64,000 nt of DNA from SZAS-103 sp043747745 (GCA_043747745.1 JAYTOP010000074.1:1-64000), one strand, 5' to 3'; positions 53,365-62,460 are shown, counted from the first letter of the stretch. Program-made: numbers and translations. Notes: generated by a model not told the origin, from the letters alone.

Positions 53365-55050
53365 TCAGGACAAGCTGAGCAGCGGCCGCAATCCGCCGAA
53401 GTAGTAACCCTGGCAGTAGTCGACGCCGATCGCGCGGATGCGCTCGTACACCGCTTCGGTCTCGACCAGTTCGGCGATCGTCTGCATGCCCATGACCTTG
53501 CCGATGTGGTGGATCGCCTCGACCATCGCGAGGTTGACCGGATCGGTCGCCACGTCGCGCACGAACTGGCCATCGATCTTCACGTAATCCAGCGGCAACC
53601 CCTTGAGGTACGCGAACGACGACAGACCGCTGCCGAAGTCGTCGAGCGCAAACTTGCAGCCATGGGTTTTCATGCGGGTGATGAAGTTGCTCGCGTCATC
53701 CATATCGGCGATCGCTTCGCTCTCGGTGAGCTCGAAACAGAACGTGCCGCCCGGCGGCAGCTCACGCGCCTGCTCCTCGGCGAAATCGCGGAACTCCGGA
53801 TCGCTGAGCGAAGATCCCGACAGATTGATCGTCACCAGTTCGGGCAACGAACGCCCGCTGCCGGCGCGCCAGTGCAACCACTCGCCGACCTGCGCGGTGA
53901 CCCAGCGATCGATGCGACCCATCAAGCCATAGCGGCGTGCGGCCGGCAGGAATTCGCCCGGCGAAACCAGCCGTCCGCTCGCATCCGGCAGGCAGATCAG
54001 GACTTCGAGATGACGCCCACTGATGCGTCCCTGTGCGGTCGGCACGATGTCCTGGAACATCAGCTGGAAATCGCCGACTTCCAGCGCGGTCTGCAGTCGC
54101 GGCACCCAGCGCATCTCGCCTTGCCGACGCGCAACGTCGATATCCTGCGGCTCGAACAAATGGATGCGGTTGCGGCCACGCTCCTTCGCGACCGCGCACG
54201 CTGCTTCGACCGAGATCAGCACGTCGTCGATCGTGCGCGCGTCCGAGCGGATCGCCGCGACGCCGACCGAACCGCTGATGCCGAATTGACGGTCGCCCCA
54301 GCCGAAGCGCAGACGATCCAGTGCGGCGACCGCTTCCTGCGCAACCTGCATCGCGCGGCTGGTGCCCATCTGCGGCAGCAGCAGGCCAAAGGCATCGTCG
54401 CCGACGCGCGCCAGCAGATCGTTCTCGCCGACCAGCGACTGCAACGTCGCGGATGCATCCTTGAGCAAGGCATCGCCAGCCGCGTGGCCGCAGGTATCGT
54501 TGACCAGCTTGAACTGATCCAGGTCGATGAAGCACAGCGCATGCGGACCACCGCCGGTCTGCGCATCACCGAGCAGACGCCTGAGCCGACGCTCGAATTC
54601 CTCGCGATTGTGCAGCCCGGTGAGCGGATCGTGGCTGCTCCGGTGCGCAAGTTCGCGCATCAAACTGGTGGTATGCGAGGTGTCGCGGAACGTCAGCACC
54701 AGGCCCTGCGGACCGCCCTGCCCGTCCATCAATACCGAGACCGACAACTGGATCTGGCGCTCGCCGCCATCGCGCACGCGCAAGGTCGCGATCGATTCGG
54801 CCGCACTGTGGAACCAAGCGGACAATGCCGCCGCATCCGGATGCGATGGCGGTTCGCGCATGCCGACCAGCGGCAGCACTTCCACGACCTGCATGCCGAC
54901 GGCGGAGGCGAGCGGCCAGCCGGTGATGCGCTCGGCGGCAGGGTTGAGGTAATCGATCACACCGTCGGCATCCAGGCTGATCACGCCATCGCTGATCGCG
55001 CCGAGGATCACCTGCGCCCAGCCTCTTTCGACGGCATGGATGTGCGGCAT
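53365..55050 (-). CDS. PAS-GGDEF-EAL cyclic-di-GMP phosphodiesterase-like protein
   Basis: A 561-residue cytoplasmic protein from ATG 55050 (GGGAGG 6 nt upstream). Residues about 10-130 form a PAS domain (AISDGVISLDADGVIDYLNPAAERITGW). The GGDEF domain (about 145-300) has HDPLTGLHNREEFERRL but its signature reads RVGDDAFGLLLP instead of GGDEF, so cyclase activity is doubtful. The EAL domain (about 320-555) has LEVLI, NLSGSSLSD, FELTESEAI, LDDFGSGLSSFAYLKGLPLDYVKIDG, AELVETEAVYERI and QGYYFGG, i.e. the metal- and substrate-binding residues. It is probably a c-di-GMP hydrolase. Confidence 0.93.
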   Translation of the reverse strand: MPHIHAVERGWAQVILGAISDGVISLDADGVIDYLNPAAERITGWPLASAVGMQVVEVLPLVGMREPPSHPDAAALSAWFHSAAESIATLRVRDGGERQIQLSVSVLMDGQGGPQGLVLTFRDTSHTTSLMRELAHRSSHDPLTGLHNREEFERRLRRLLGDAQTGGGPHALCFIDLDQFKLVNDTCGHAAGDALLKDASATLQSLVGENDLLARVGDDAFGLLLPQMGTSRAMQVAQEAVAALDRLRFGWGDRQFGISGSVGVAAIRSDARTIDDVLISVEAACAVAKERGRNRIHLFEPQDIDVARRQGEMRWVPRLQTALEVGDFQLMFQDIVPTAQGRISGRHLEVLICLPDASGRLVSPGEFLPAARRYGLMGRIDRWVTAQVGEWLHWRAGSGRSLPELVTINLSGSSLSDPEFRDFAEEQARELPPGGTFCFELTESEAIADMDDASNFITRMKTHGCKFALDDFGSGLSSFAYLKGLPLDYVKIDGQFVRDVATDPVNLAMVEAIHHIGKVMGMQTIAELVETEAVYERIRAIGVDYCQGYYFGGLRPLLSLS

Positions 55051-55070
55051 GTGCGGCCTCCCGTAAGGAC

Positions 55071-55199
55071 TCAGTGCCGGTTCCATGCGCGGCTCCACGA
55101 CTGTCGGTTGATGGTCGTCGCCACACAGATTGCGGCGAGCATGAGTGCGATCAACGTGCGTACAAGTGCCGACGCGTGCGGTGCGGTACGGATGCGCAT
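55071..55199 (-). CDS. Possible 42-residue membrane peptide
   Basis: A short ORF from ATG 55199, preceded by a GGGGA-type site, encodes MRIRTAPHASALVRTLIALM and on through a single hydrophobic helix to a basic end. It sits directly upstream of the c-di-GMP gene (20 bp). It is small and may be chance; no homologue is known to me. Confidence 0.3.
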   Translation of the reverse strand: MRIRTAPHASALVRTLIALMLAAICVATTINRQSWSRAWNRH

Positions 55200-55402
55200 G
55201 ACGATGTCCCCTGATTCGACGCCTATCCTACAACCCGGCAAGGGCGATGCGACAGCGTCGTTTGCACGCGTCCCGGATATGGCGGCTGGCATGCGCGAAC
55301 GCGCAAGCCAACGCATCGACGCGCATGCGTTCGGAATACGATCAAGCGGATTGGTACAGAGGGTCGCGGCGCGGCGCATGAAAACGGACCGGTCCGGAAA
55401 GT

Positions 55403-55435
55403 CTCTCTCCCTGCCTGGGCAGTACAGGGAGAGAG
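55403..55435 (-). terminator. 11-bp perfect stem, candidate terminator of the H1-like gene
   Basis: CTCTCTCCCTG at 55403-55413 and its exact complement at 55425-55435 form an 11-bp stem with an 11-nt loop, 45 nt after the stop of the histone-like gene on the minus strand. Only a short pyrimidine tail follows (ACTTTCC). Confidence 0.5.
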
Positions 55436-55480
55436 TGACGCGTGTTACCTGACTTGCTGACTACGACAGTCGGGGCTGTC

Positions 55481-55843
55481 TTACATCGGGGCCACTGGAG
55501 ACGCCGGCATTGCCGGAGCCATCGGAGCCTTCTTCTTTGCTGCAGGCTTCTTGGCGGCCTTCTTGGCTTTCTTTGCGGCTGGCTTCTTTGAAGCTGGTTT
55601 CTTGGCCGCTGCCTTCTTGGCTGCCGGCTTCTTGGCCGCAGCTTTCTTCGCAGTCTTCTTGACCGCTTTCTTGGCAGCTGGTTTCTTGGCTGCTTTCTTG
55701 GCGGCCGGCTTCTTGGCAACTTTCTTGGCAACTTTCTTGGCAGCTTTCTTCACTGCCTTCTTGGCGGCCGGTTTCTTGGCGACTTTCTTCGCCGCTTTCT
55801 TGGCGGCGGGCTTTTTCTTCGCAGCAGCTTTCTTCATAGCCAT
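55481..55843 (-). CDS. Histone H1-like Lys/Ala/Pro-repeat protein
   Basis: A 120-residue, highly basic protein built almost entirely of AAKK / PAAKK / VAKK pentamers (residues 3-105), ending in a Pro-Met-Ala tail. It resembles the C-terminal domains of eukaryotic histone H1 and bacterial AlgP/HC-type proteins, which bind DNA nonspecifically or modulate expression. No globular domain is present. DNA-level repeats (CTTCTTGGC(G/A)GC) are strong, so length variation is likely. A palindrome-dense stretch lies upstream. Confidence 0.85.
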   Translation of the reverse strand: MAMKKAAAKKKPAAKKAAKKVAKKPAAKKAVKKAAKKVAKKVAKKPAAKKAAKKPAAKKAVKKTAKKAAAKKPAAKKAAAKKPASKKPAAKKAKKAAKKPAAKKKAPMAPAMPASPVAPM

Positions 55844-55995
55844 GATTGACTCCTCGTCTGTTGGCTGTGGGTGTTGCCCAGTTTCAACGCAACGGTGCGG
55901 GGTGCAGCTCCGCGACCGACCGCCGCCACGCCAGGGGCGATGACGGACGGATGGGTTGTGCGCGTCGTGCAGACGCGCGTTGTCTCGCTTGCGAA

Positions 55996-56025
55996 AACGC
56001 CCGCATCAATGACGACGCGGGCGTT
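55996..56025 (-). terminator. Stem-loop with U-run, possible terminator
   Basis: AACGCCCGC at 55996-56004 pairs with GCGGGCGTT at 56017-56025 (9 bp, 12-nt loop). Read on the minus strand the stem ends in TTTT (GCGGGCGTTTTCGC), like an intrinsic terminator. That would end a minus-strand transcript arising within 56030-56480, ahead of the H1-like gene. Confidence 0.45.
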
Positions 56026-56490
56026 CGATGACGGCATTCGGGGCGAAGAGGCGAGCTTTTTTTTGAGGGATAGATGCCCTGTGTCCACCAGAAAGAAAGT
56101 CTGGGCGGAGACTGTGTTCGTTCGAAGCACTGGCAATTCTATCGTTCTCACTCTCTTCCGCAGTTCGTGTCTGCTGCGCGAAACCTAATCACGTGTCAGC
56201 AGAGTGTCAACATGTTTGCGAAAAAAATTTCGCGGCGGTTCACTCGCAAGCGACGCATGCGCTGTCGCGAACAACCTCGCATGCATTCGCACGCAAACAT
56301 GCAGAACTTGCGATGCATCGCGAAAGCAAGCAATGGTGCGGCTTGCATGCGCGATGAAATTTTTGACGATGCGATCGTCGCGCGATCGCATGCGCGTTGC
56401 TCGCGTCGCGAACGTTGCGATCGAACACGAAAATAATTTTTGGATGCGTGCGATCGAATACGCGTTTTGCGCGTCGCACAAGCAGAAATG

Positions 56491-56524
56491 CGCGAGCCCG
56501 CGACGTCTCCATCGCGGGCTCGCG
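56491..56524 (-). terminator. 13-bp GC-rich stem-loop after gcvPA
   Basis: CGCGAGCCCGCGA at 56491-56503 pairs perfectly with 56512-56524 (13 bp, 8-nt loop), starting 20 nt beyond the gcvPA stop on the minus strand. The tail on that side is CATTTCTGC, with only a short U tract. Position and stability favour a transcription terminator. Confidence 0.65.
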
Positions 56525-56544
56525 TGTTGTTCGACGGAAATTTT

Positions 56545-57894
56545 TCAGCCGACGGCAGCGGAAATCGCAGCGGCGAATCGATCGAGATCGTCGGCGTTCT
56601 TGGTTTCGGTCACGCACACCAGTAGTGCGTCGCCGAACACCGGAAAGTCTTCGCCGAGCGCAAAGCCGGCGAGCATGCGCTGCCCGGCGAGCGCTTCGAT
56701 GACTTCGGCCGCAGGCTTCGGCAACACGAACGCCTGCTCGTGGAAATGCGTGCGATCGGGAAACGCGGCACGCACTCCGGGAATGCGCAGCAGCCGTTCG
56801 GCGAGAGATCTGGTGTTGGCGACACTGGCGGCGGCAACGCGACGCAGCCCTTCCGGGCCGAGCATCGCCATGTGGATGGTCGCCGCAGTGACGAGCAAAC
56901 CCTGGTTGGTGCAGATGTTCGAGGTCGCCTTCGCGCGGCGGATGTGCTGTTCGCGCGCCTGCAACGTCAACGCATAGCCCATGCGTCCGTCGAGGTCGGT
57001 GGTGCGGCCGACGATGCGGCCCGGCATGTTGCGCACAAGGTCCTTCTTGCAGCACAGGAAGCCGAAGTACGGACCGCCCGACGACAGCGGCACGCCGAGC
57101 GGCTGACCGTCGCCGCAGACGATGTCGGCGCCGCTGCTGCCCCACGCGCCGGGCGCTTTCAGCAACGCGAGCGACACCGGATTGACCACCGCGATGACCA
57201 GCATGCCGCGCGCATGCGCCCAGTCGGTCAGCGCATCGACCTCTTCGAGCGCGCCGAAGAAGTTCGGCTGCGGAATCACCAGCGCACTGAACTCGCCTTC
57301 GACGCCATCGAGGCTGGCCGGATCGAGGAACCCGTTCGGACAATCCAGCTCGACGATCTCGATGTCCTGCGAGGCGACGATGGTGTGCACGGTCTTGCGG
57401 TAGGCCGGGTGCACCGATGTCGGGACCAGCACGCGCTGCGCGCTCTTCTTGCGGCAGCGTTCGGCCATCAGCACCGCTTCGGCAAGCGCGGTCGCGCCGT
57501 CGTACATCGACGCGTTGCTGATATCCATCCCGGTCAACCGGGTCATCATCGTCTGGTATTCGTAGATCAGCTGCAGCGTGCCCTGGCTCGCCTCGGCCTG
57601 GTACGGCGTGTAAGCCGAATAAAATTCGCCGCGGCCGACGATCTGCCAGACCGCCGCCGGAATGTGGTGCTCGTACGCGCCCGCCCCCGCGAAGTTGAGT
57701 TCGATGACGTCCATCGCTGCGCGCGCGCGCAATACCCGATTGGTATCCATCTCCGACAACCCCGCCGGCACGCCGGCCAGCGCATGCACTTTCAGGCTTT
57801 CGGGGATTTCGTCGAACAAATCTTCGATGCTGTCCACGCCGATCGCGGCAAGCATGGCGGCGACGTCGGCTTCGGTGTGCGGGATAAAGGGCAT
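56545..57894 (-). CDS. gcvPA: Glycine dehydrogenase (decarboxylating), subunit 1
   Basis: The alpha subunit of the split P-protein (449 residues) that works with GcvPB to decarboxylate glycine. Diagnostic segments: MPFIPHTEADVAAMLAAIGV at the start, RAAMDVIELNFAGAGAYEHHIPAAVW, FYSAYTPYQAEASQGTLQLIYEYQTMM, DISNASMYDGATALAEA and GRTTDLDGRMGYALTLQAREQHIRR. The family's N-domain lacks the PLP lysine, which is in GcvPB. Downstream of gcvH (217 bp) on the same strand. The upstream gap holds an 18-bp palindrome that may be its operator. Confidence 0.96.
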   Translation of the reverse strand: MPFIPHTEADVAAMLAAIGVDSIEDLFDEIPESLKVHALAGVPAGLSEMDTNRVLRARAAMDVIELNFAGAGAYEHHIPAAVWQIVGRGEFYSAYTPYQAEASQGTLQLIYEYQTMMTRLTGMDISNASMYDGATALAEAVLMAERCRKKSAQRVLVPTSVHPAYRKTVHTIVASQDIEIVELDCPNGFLDPASLDGVEGEFSALVIPQPNFFGALEEVDALTDWAHARGMLVIAVVNPVSLALLKAPGAWGSSGADIVCGDGQPLGVPLSSGGPYFGFLCCKKDLVRNMPGRIVGRTTDLDGRMGYALTLQAREQHIRRAKATSNICTNQGLLVTAATIHMAMLGPEGLRRVAAASVANTRSLAERLLRIPGVRAAFPDRTHFHEQAFVLPKPAAEVIEALAGQRMLAGFALGEDFPVFGDALLVCVTETKNADDLDRFAAAISAAVG

Positions 57895-57971
57895 GGGCGC
57901 TCTGGATGGGTCTGGAGGTTAGGGGCTGGAGGCTGGGGAAAAGCAAGCGATGCGAAACGCGACAGCATCGG

Positions 57972-57989
57972 GCATGAAACGTTTCATGC
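57972..57989. promoter_or_regulatory. 18-bp perfect palindrome, LacI-type operator candidate
   Basis: GCATGAAACGTTTCATGC is a perfect 18-bp palindrome centred on CG, 78 bp before the gcvPA start. The TGAAACGTTTCA core has the form of LacI/FruR/PurR-family operators. PurR controls gcv genes in enterobacteria, though with a different outer sequence. No repressor gene is nearby. Confidence 0.55.
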
Positions 57990-58059
57990 ATAGCGCGTCG
58001 CGCAGGAAATTCGGCGCTGGAATCACGAAAGCTGCGAGGCAACCGACGATGGCCGTATC

Positions 58060-58078
58060 GGGGAAGCGCGTCTTCCCC
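58060..58078 (-). terminator. Short hairpin after gcvH
   Basis: GGGGAAG-CGCGT-CTTCCCC forms a 7-bp stem, 32 nt beyond the gcvH stop on the minus strand. There is no U-run, so it may attenuate rather than terminate. Confidence 0.35.
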
Positions 58079-58110
58079 AATCTCCAGCCTCCAGTCCCAA
58101 ACCCCTGCTC

Positions 58111-58506
58111 TCAGTGATCCTCGTCCTCGATCATCGCGGCGTAGTCGTCCGGTTCGATCATCTCGTCGAGTTCGGCTGCGTCGTCGGGCTTGACCGCGAA
58201 GATCCAGCCCTCGCCGTAGGCGTCCTCGTTGATCGTCTCCGGCTTGTCGCCGAGGGCGTCGTTGACCGCGACCACGGTGCCAGACACCGGGCTGTACACA
58301 TCGGAAGCGGCCTTCACCGATTCGACGACTGCGCATGCAGTGCCCTGCTTGACGGTGTCGCCAACGCTGGGCAGCTCGACATAGACCAGATCGCCGAGCA
58401 GGCTCTGCGCGTGTTCGGAAATGCCGATGGTGACGCGACCGTTGTCTTCCATGCGCGCCCACTCGTGGGACTTGAGGAATTTGAGGTCGCCTGGAATCTC
58501 GTTCAT
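58111..58506 (-). CDS. gcvH: Glycine cleavage system H protein
   Basis: The 131-residue lipoyl carrier that shuttles the aminomethyl group from P to T protein. The lipoyl lysine is Lys65 in VVESVKAASDVYSPVSG. The N-terminal EIPGDLKFLKSHEWARME and the GYGEGW-like AYGEGWIFAVKP are present. ATG 58506 is preceded by CGGAGC. A longer start at 58632 would overlap the gcvT end and lacks support. It lies 100 bp after gcvT. Confidence 0.97.
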   Translation of the reverse strand: MNEIPGDLKFLKSHEWARMEDNGRVTIGISEHAQSLLGDLVYVELPSVGDTVKQGTACAVVESVKAASDVYSPVSGTVVAVNDALGDKPETINEDAYGEGWIFAVKPDDAAELDEMIEPDDYAAMIEDEDH

Positions 58507-58606
58507 GTCAGCTCCGGGGGAATTGGTCGGAAGGAATTGCGCCATGCAGGCCGCCTCATTGTAGCGGAGGCATCGGATCGTATTCAGCAGATCGTATTCA
58601 GTAGAA

Positions 58607-59707
<1,101 letters not shown>

Positions 59708-59785
59708 CGATTCGATCTCGCGGGAAAGACCGGCATTATCCCAGAGAAGCCCGGGCGATGCGGCACACCAACAAGATCCGCTGCA

Positions 59786-60220
59786 TCAATCCACCACCAC
59801 GACCCGCAGCGACATGCCATGCACAGCGGCGATACGCACCGATGCCCCGACCGGGGCGTCGGCACCTTCGACGGCCCAGAATGCGTCGCCGATCTTGACC
59901 CGCCCGCGGCCGTCCACGATCGCTGCGTCCAGCTGATACGTCTGCCCGACGAGTTGTTCGGCGCGGCGATTGAGCAGCGGCTGGTCGCTCTCGGTCACGC
60001 TCCGGCGGAACAGTCGCCAGTACACCGTGACAGACGCGATCGCCATGACGGCGAAAGCGACCGCCTGCCAGACCGGCGCGAGTCCGGGCACGAACAACAG
60101 CACCACGAAGACGCCGGCCGCCGCGAAACCAAGCCACAACAGGAACGCACCCGGCGCGAGCATCTCGGCCGCCATCAACAGCAGCGACACGCAGGCCCAG
60201 ACGATCAGTTCGGTACGCAT
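59786..60220 (-). CDS. NfeD-like membrane protein (short form)
   Basis: A 144-residue protein with three hydrophobic segments in the first 70 residues (WACVSLLLMAAEMLAPGAFLLWLG and following) and a C-terminal OB-fold: AEQLVGQTYQLDAAIVDGRGRVKIGDAFWAVEGADAPVGASVRIAAVHGMSLRV. This is the NfeD1b-type partner of SPFH proteins. It starts 3 bp after the stomatin-like gene and is surely cotranscribed. Confidence 0.93.
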   Translation of the reverse strand: MRTELIVWACVSLLLMAAEMLAPGAFLLWLGFAAAGVFVVLLFVPGLAPVWQAVAFAVMAIASVTVYWRLFRRSVTESDQPLLNRRAEQLVGQTYQLDAAIVDGRGRVKIGDAFWAVEGADAPVGASVRIAAVHGMSLRVVVVD

Positions 60221-60223
60221 GGA

Positions 60224-61213
60224 TCAATTTCCTTGAGGGGACGACAACGGCGCTGACGGAGAAGGCGGGCGCGCTGGCGGCGATGGCGGCCGCACGACCA
60301 CGGCCTGCTGTTTCGACAGGCTCTCCTTTGCCAGTTCCGCGATTCCGGACAGCGAGCCAAGAATCCCCGCCGACTCCATCGGCAGCAGCACGAACTTCTG
60401 ATTCGACGATTCCGCCAGCGCCTTGAACGCCTCGATGTATTTCTGCGCGACGAAGTAGTTGATCGCCTGCACGTTGCCGTTCGCGATCGCGTTACTTACG
60501 AGTTCGGTCGCCTTCGCCTCGGCCTCGGCGGAACGCTCGCGCGCCTCGGCGGCGCGGAACGCGGCCTCGCGATTGCCCTCGGCTTCGAGGATCACCGATT
60601 GCTTCTCGCCCTCGGCCTTGAGGATCGCGGCCTGCCGGAATCCTTCGGCTTCGAGGATGTTCGCGCGCTTCTCGCGCTCGGCCTTCATCTGCCGCGCCAT
60701 CGAATCGACCAGGTCGCGCGGCGGCGCGATGTCCTTGAGCTCGATGCGGTTGACCTTCAGCCCCCACGGATGGGTCGCCTGGTCGACCGCAACCAGCACC
60801 TTGGCATTGATCTCGTCGCGCTTGGACAGCGACTCGTCGAGGTCGAGCGAACCGATCGAGGTACGGATGTTGGTCATCACCAGGTTGAGGATCGCGATCT
60901 CCAGCGTCGCGACCTCGTACGCAGCCTTGGCGGCGTCGAGCACCTGGAAGAACACCACGCCGTCCACCTTGACGACTGCGTTGTCCTTGGTGATGACATC
61001 CTGCGACGGCACGTCGAGCACCTGCTCCATCATGTTGATCTTGCGGCCGATGCTGTACGCGATCGGCAACAGGAAATGCAGCCCCGGATCGAGCGTCTTG
61101 GTGTATTTGCCGAAACGCTCGACCGTCCATTCGTAACCCTGCGGCACCATGCGGACGGCGAGCTTGATGGCGACCACCACCATGAAGACCAGGAAGATGA
61201 CGACGTATTCCAT
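60224..61213 (-). CDS. SPFH/stomatin-family membrane protein (QmcA-like)
   Basis: This 329-residue protein has an N-terminal membrane segment (about 1-20) followed by the SPFH domain: VRMVPQGYEWTVERFGKYTKTLDPGLHFLLP, VLDVPSQDVITKDNAVVKVDGVVFFQVLD, LNLVMTNIRTSIGSLDLDESLSKRDEINAKV and GLKVNRIELKDIAPPRD. A coiled coil rich in Glu/Ala/Arg (about 185-240) and a Pro-rich tail follow. It oligomerises in membrane microdomains, and the NfeD partner is adjacent. The shared operon is the standard arrangement. Confidence 0.95.
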   Translation of the reverse strand: MEYVVIFLVFMVVVAIKLAVRMVPQGYEWTVERFGKYTKTLDPGLHFLLPIAYSIGRKINMMEQVLDVPSQDVITKDNAVVKVDGVVFFQVLDAAKAAYEVATLEIAILNLVMTNIRTSIGSLDLDESLSKRDEINAKVLVAVDQATHPWGLKVNRIELKDIAPPRDLVDSMARQMKAEREKRANILEAEGFRQAAILKAEGEKQSVILEAEGNREAAFRAAEARERSAEAEAKATELVSNAIANGNVQAINYFVAQKYIEAFKALAESSNQKFVLLPMESAGILGSLSGIAELAKESLSKQQAVVVRPPSPPARPPSPSAPLSSPQGN

Positions 61214-61280
61214 GCGAATTCCCCTGCGATGACTGGATCGAGCTGAACTGAGTATATAAGGAAGGCGAATACGGCGACGG

Positions 61281-62252
61281 TCAGGCGGTCGCTGCTTCGA
61301 TCCGCGCGAGCATGTCGGCGTCGAGCTTGTCGACGACCGCGAGCGCGCCGAGGTTCTCGCGCAGTTGCTCGGGCCGGCTCGCGCCGAGGATCACGCTGGA
61401 CACGTTCGGATTCTGCAGGCACCACGCGATCGCGAGCTGCGCGGGTTTCAAGCCGAATTCGGCAGCGAGCGCAGTGAAGCGCCGCGCACGTTCGAGTCGC
61501 GCCGCGCCCTCGGCGGTGGACATGCGTCGCGCGAGCCACTCGTAGCCCGGCGTGGCCATGCGCGATGCCTCGGGTATGCCGTCGTTGTACTTGCCGGTCA
61601 ATAGTCCCGAAGCAAGCGGCGACCAGATTGTGGTGCCGATTCCGAATTCCGAATACAGCGTCGCGTACTCGAATTCCACGCGTTCGCGATGCAGCAGGTT
61701 GTACTCGGGCTGCTCCATCGTCGGCGGATGCAGGCCATTGCGGCGCGCGATCCTCGCGGCTTCGATGATCGCTTCGGCCGGCCATTCCGACGTACCCCAA
61801 TACAGCACCTTGCCCTGCCGGATCAGCGCGTCCATCGCGCGCACGGTTTCCTCGATCGGCGTGTCGGGATCGGGGCGATGGCAGTAATACAGGTCGAGGT
61901 AATCGACGCGCAGCCGTCGCAGCGCCTGCTCGCAGGCTTCGATGACATGCTTGCGCGAGAGGCCTTTCTGGGTTGGCGCAGGATGGTCCACAGCGCCGAA
62001 GTAGACCTTGCTGGACACGCACCACGCATCGCGCGGCAGGCGCAGATCGGCGAGCACGTCGCCCATAATCCGCTCGGCCTCGCCGTTCGCGTAGGTCTCG
62101 GCGTTATCGAAGAAGTTCACGCCCGCATCGAACGCCTGCGCGATGAGTTCGCGCGCCTGGCTGCGGCCGATGCTGGTGCCGAACGTGACCCACGCACCGA
62201 AACCCAGTGCGGAGAGCTTCAGGCCGGATGAACCGAGGCGACGGTATTGCAT
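61281..62252 (-). CDS. Aldo/keto reductase (Kv-beta-like)
   Basis: A 323-residue NADPH-dependent reductase with a TIM-barrel fold, starting at ATG 62252 (AGGAG 6 nt upstream). Features: MQYRRLGSSGLKLSALGFG, NFFDNAETYANGEAE supplying catalytic Asp and Tyr, VSSKVYFG (Lys), LDLYYCHRPDPDTPIEETVRAMD (His), GTSEWPAEAI, and the cofactor end SSVILGASRPEQLRENLGAL. It is closest to the voltage-gated-potassium-channel beta-subunit-like family. The substrate is not known. Longer reading frames upstream run into the riboswitch and are not used. Confidence 0.92.
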   Translation of the reverse strand: MQYRRLGSSGLKLSALGFGAWVTFGTSIGRSQARELIAQAFDAGVNFFDNAETYANGEAERIMGDVLADLRLPRDAWCVSSKVYFGAVDHPAPTQKGLSRKHVIEACEQALRRLRVDYLDLYYCHRPDPDTPIEETVRAMDALIRQGKVLYWGTSEWPAEAIIEAARIARRNGLHPPTMEQPEYNLLHRERVEFEYATLYSEFGIGTTIWSPLASGLLTGKYNDGIPEASRMATPGYEWLARRMSTAEGAARLERARRFTALAAEFGLKPAQLAIAWCLQNPNVSSVILGASRPEQLRENLGALAVVDKLDADMLARIEAATA

Positions 62253-62322
62253 ATGAGACTCCTGCGCGACCCAGTCGCCATCGTAATGCCCTGCGCATGA
62301 AAACCATATCGCGCCGACACTA

Positions 62323-62328
62323 TATAAT
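62323..62328 (+). promoter_or_regulatory. -10 box for the riboswitch/mntX transcript
   Basis: TATAAT in the run CTATATAATG lies just ahead of the riboswitch. A clear -35 at 17 bp is not seen (AAAACC). Confidence 0.5.
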
Positions 62329-62337
62329 GTGCGCATC

Positions 62338-62460
62338 CCTCCTCCGGGGAGTAGCCCACCGGCAGCATTGCCGGTACATGCGTCAACACACTTGGCCGGC
62401 AGGCCATGGCGCATGCAGGCACAGCCAATCGCTGCGCCGGGCGAGACCGAAGGCAGGCGT
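62338..62460 (+). ncRNA. yybP-ykoY (manganese) riboswitch
   Basis: The leader shows the consensus elements in order: GGGGAGTAGC at 62347-62356, a short hairpin (CACCGGCAGCATTGCCGGT), CATGCGTCAACACA about 62378-62391, a long stem region, and GCGAGACCGAAGGC about 62441-62454. These form the P1-P3 junction that binds Mn2+ directly. It lies 66 nt before an UPF0016/mntX gene, a known class of client. The Mn2+ response is inferred from the family; a conserved terminator/RBS switch was not resolved. Confidence 0.85.

Larger units (their letters stand above)
55844..56544. other. 700-bp gap, palindrome-rich
   Basis: No convincing gene is seen between the H1-like start and the gcvPA stop. It contains the hairpins described separately (55996-56025 and 56491-56524), a GCGAAA-AAAA-TTTCGC hairpin at 56218-56233, and a 9-bp inverted repeat ATGCGATCG / CGATCGCAT at 56369-56391. 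Between about 56200 and 56470 the words GATGCG, GCATGC, TCGCGA and CGATCG recur densely. The minus-strand ORF 56185-56481 (98 codons) has no family or ribosome-site support. Confidence 0.6.
57910..58105. repeat. Imperfect inverted GGCTGGAGGCTGGGGA repeats
   Basis: The segment around 57910-57940 (repeats of CTGGAGG, GGGGCTGGAGGCTGGGGA) is nearly complementary to 58074-58105 (TCCCCAATCTCCAGCCTCC and following). The pair encloses the gcvPA leader and palindrome. They look like the short intergenic minisatellite-type repeats found in Xanthomonadales genomes; whether they are mobile or structural is unknown. Confidence 0.5.

Noticed and set aside
56185..56481. A 98-codon minus-strand ORF in the palindrome-rich gap
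   Set aside because: No family, no ribosome site and a composition dictated by the GATGCG/GCATGC words; better explained as noncoding.
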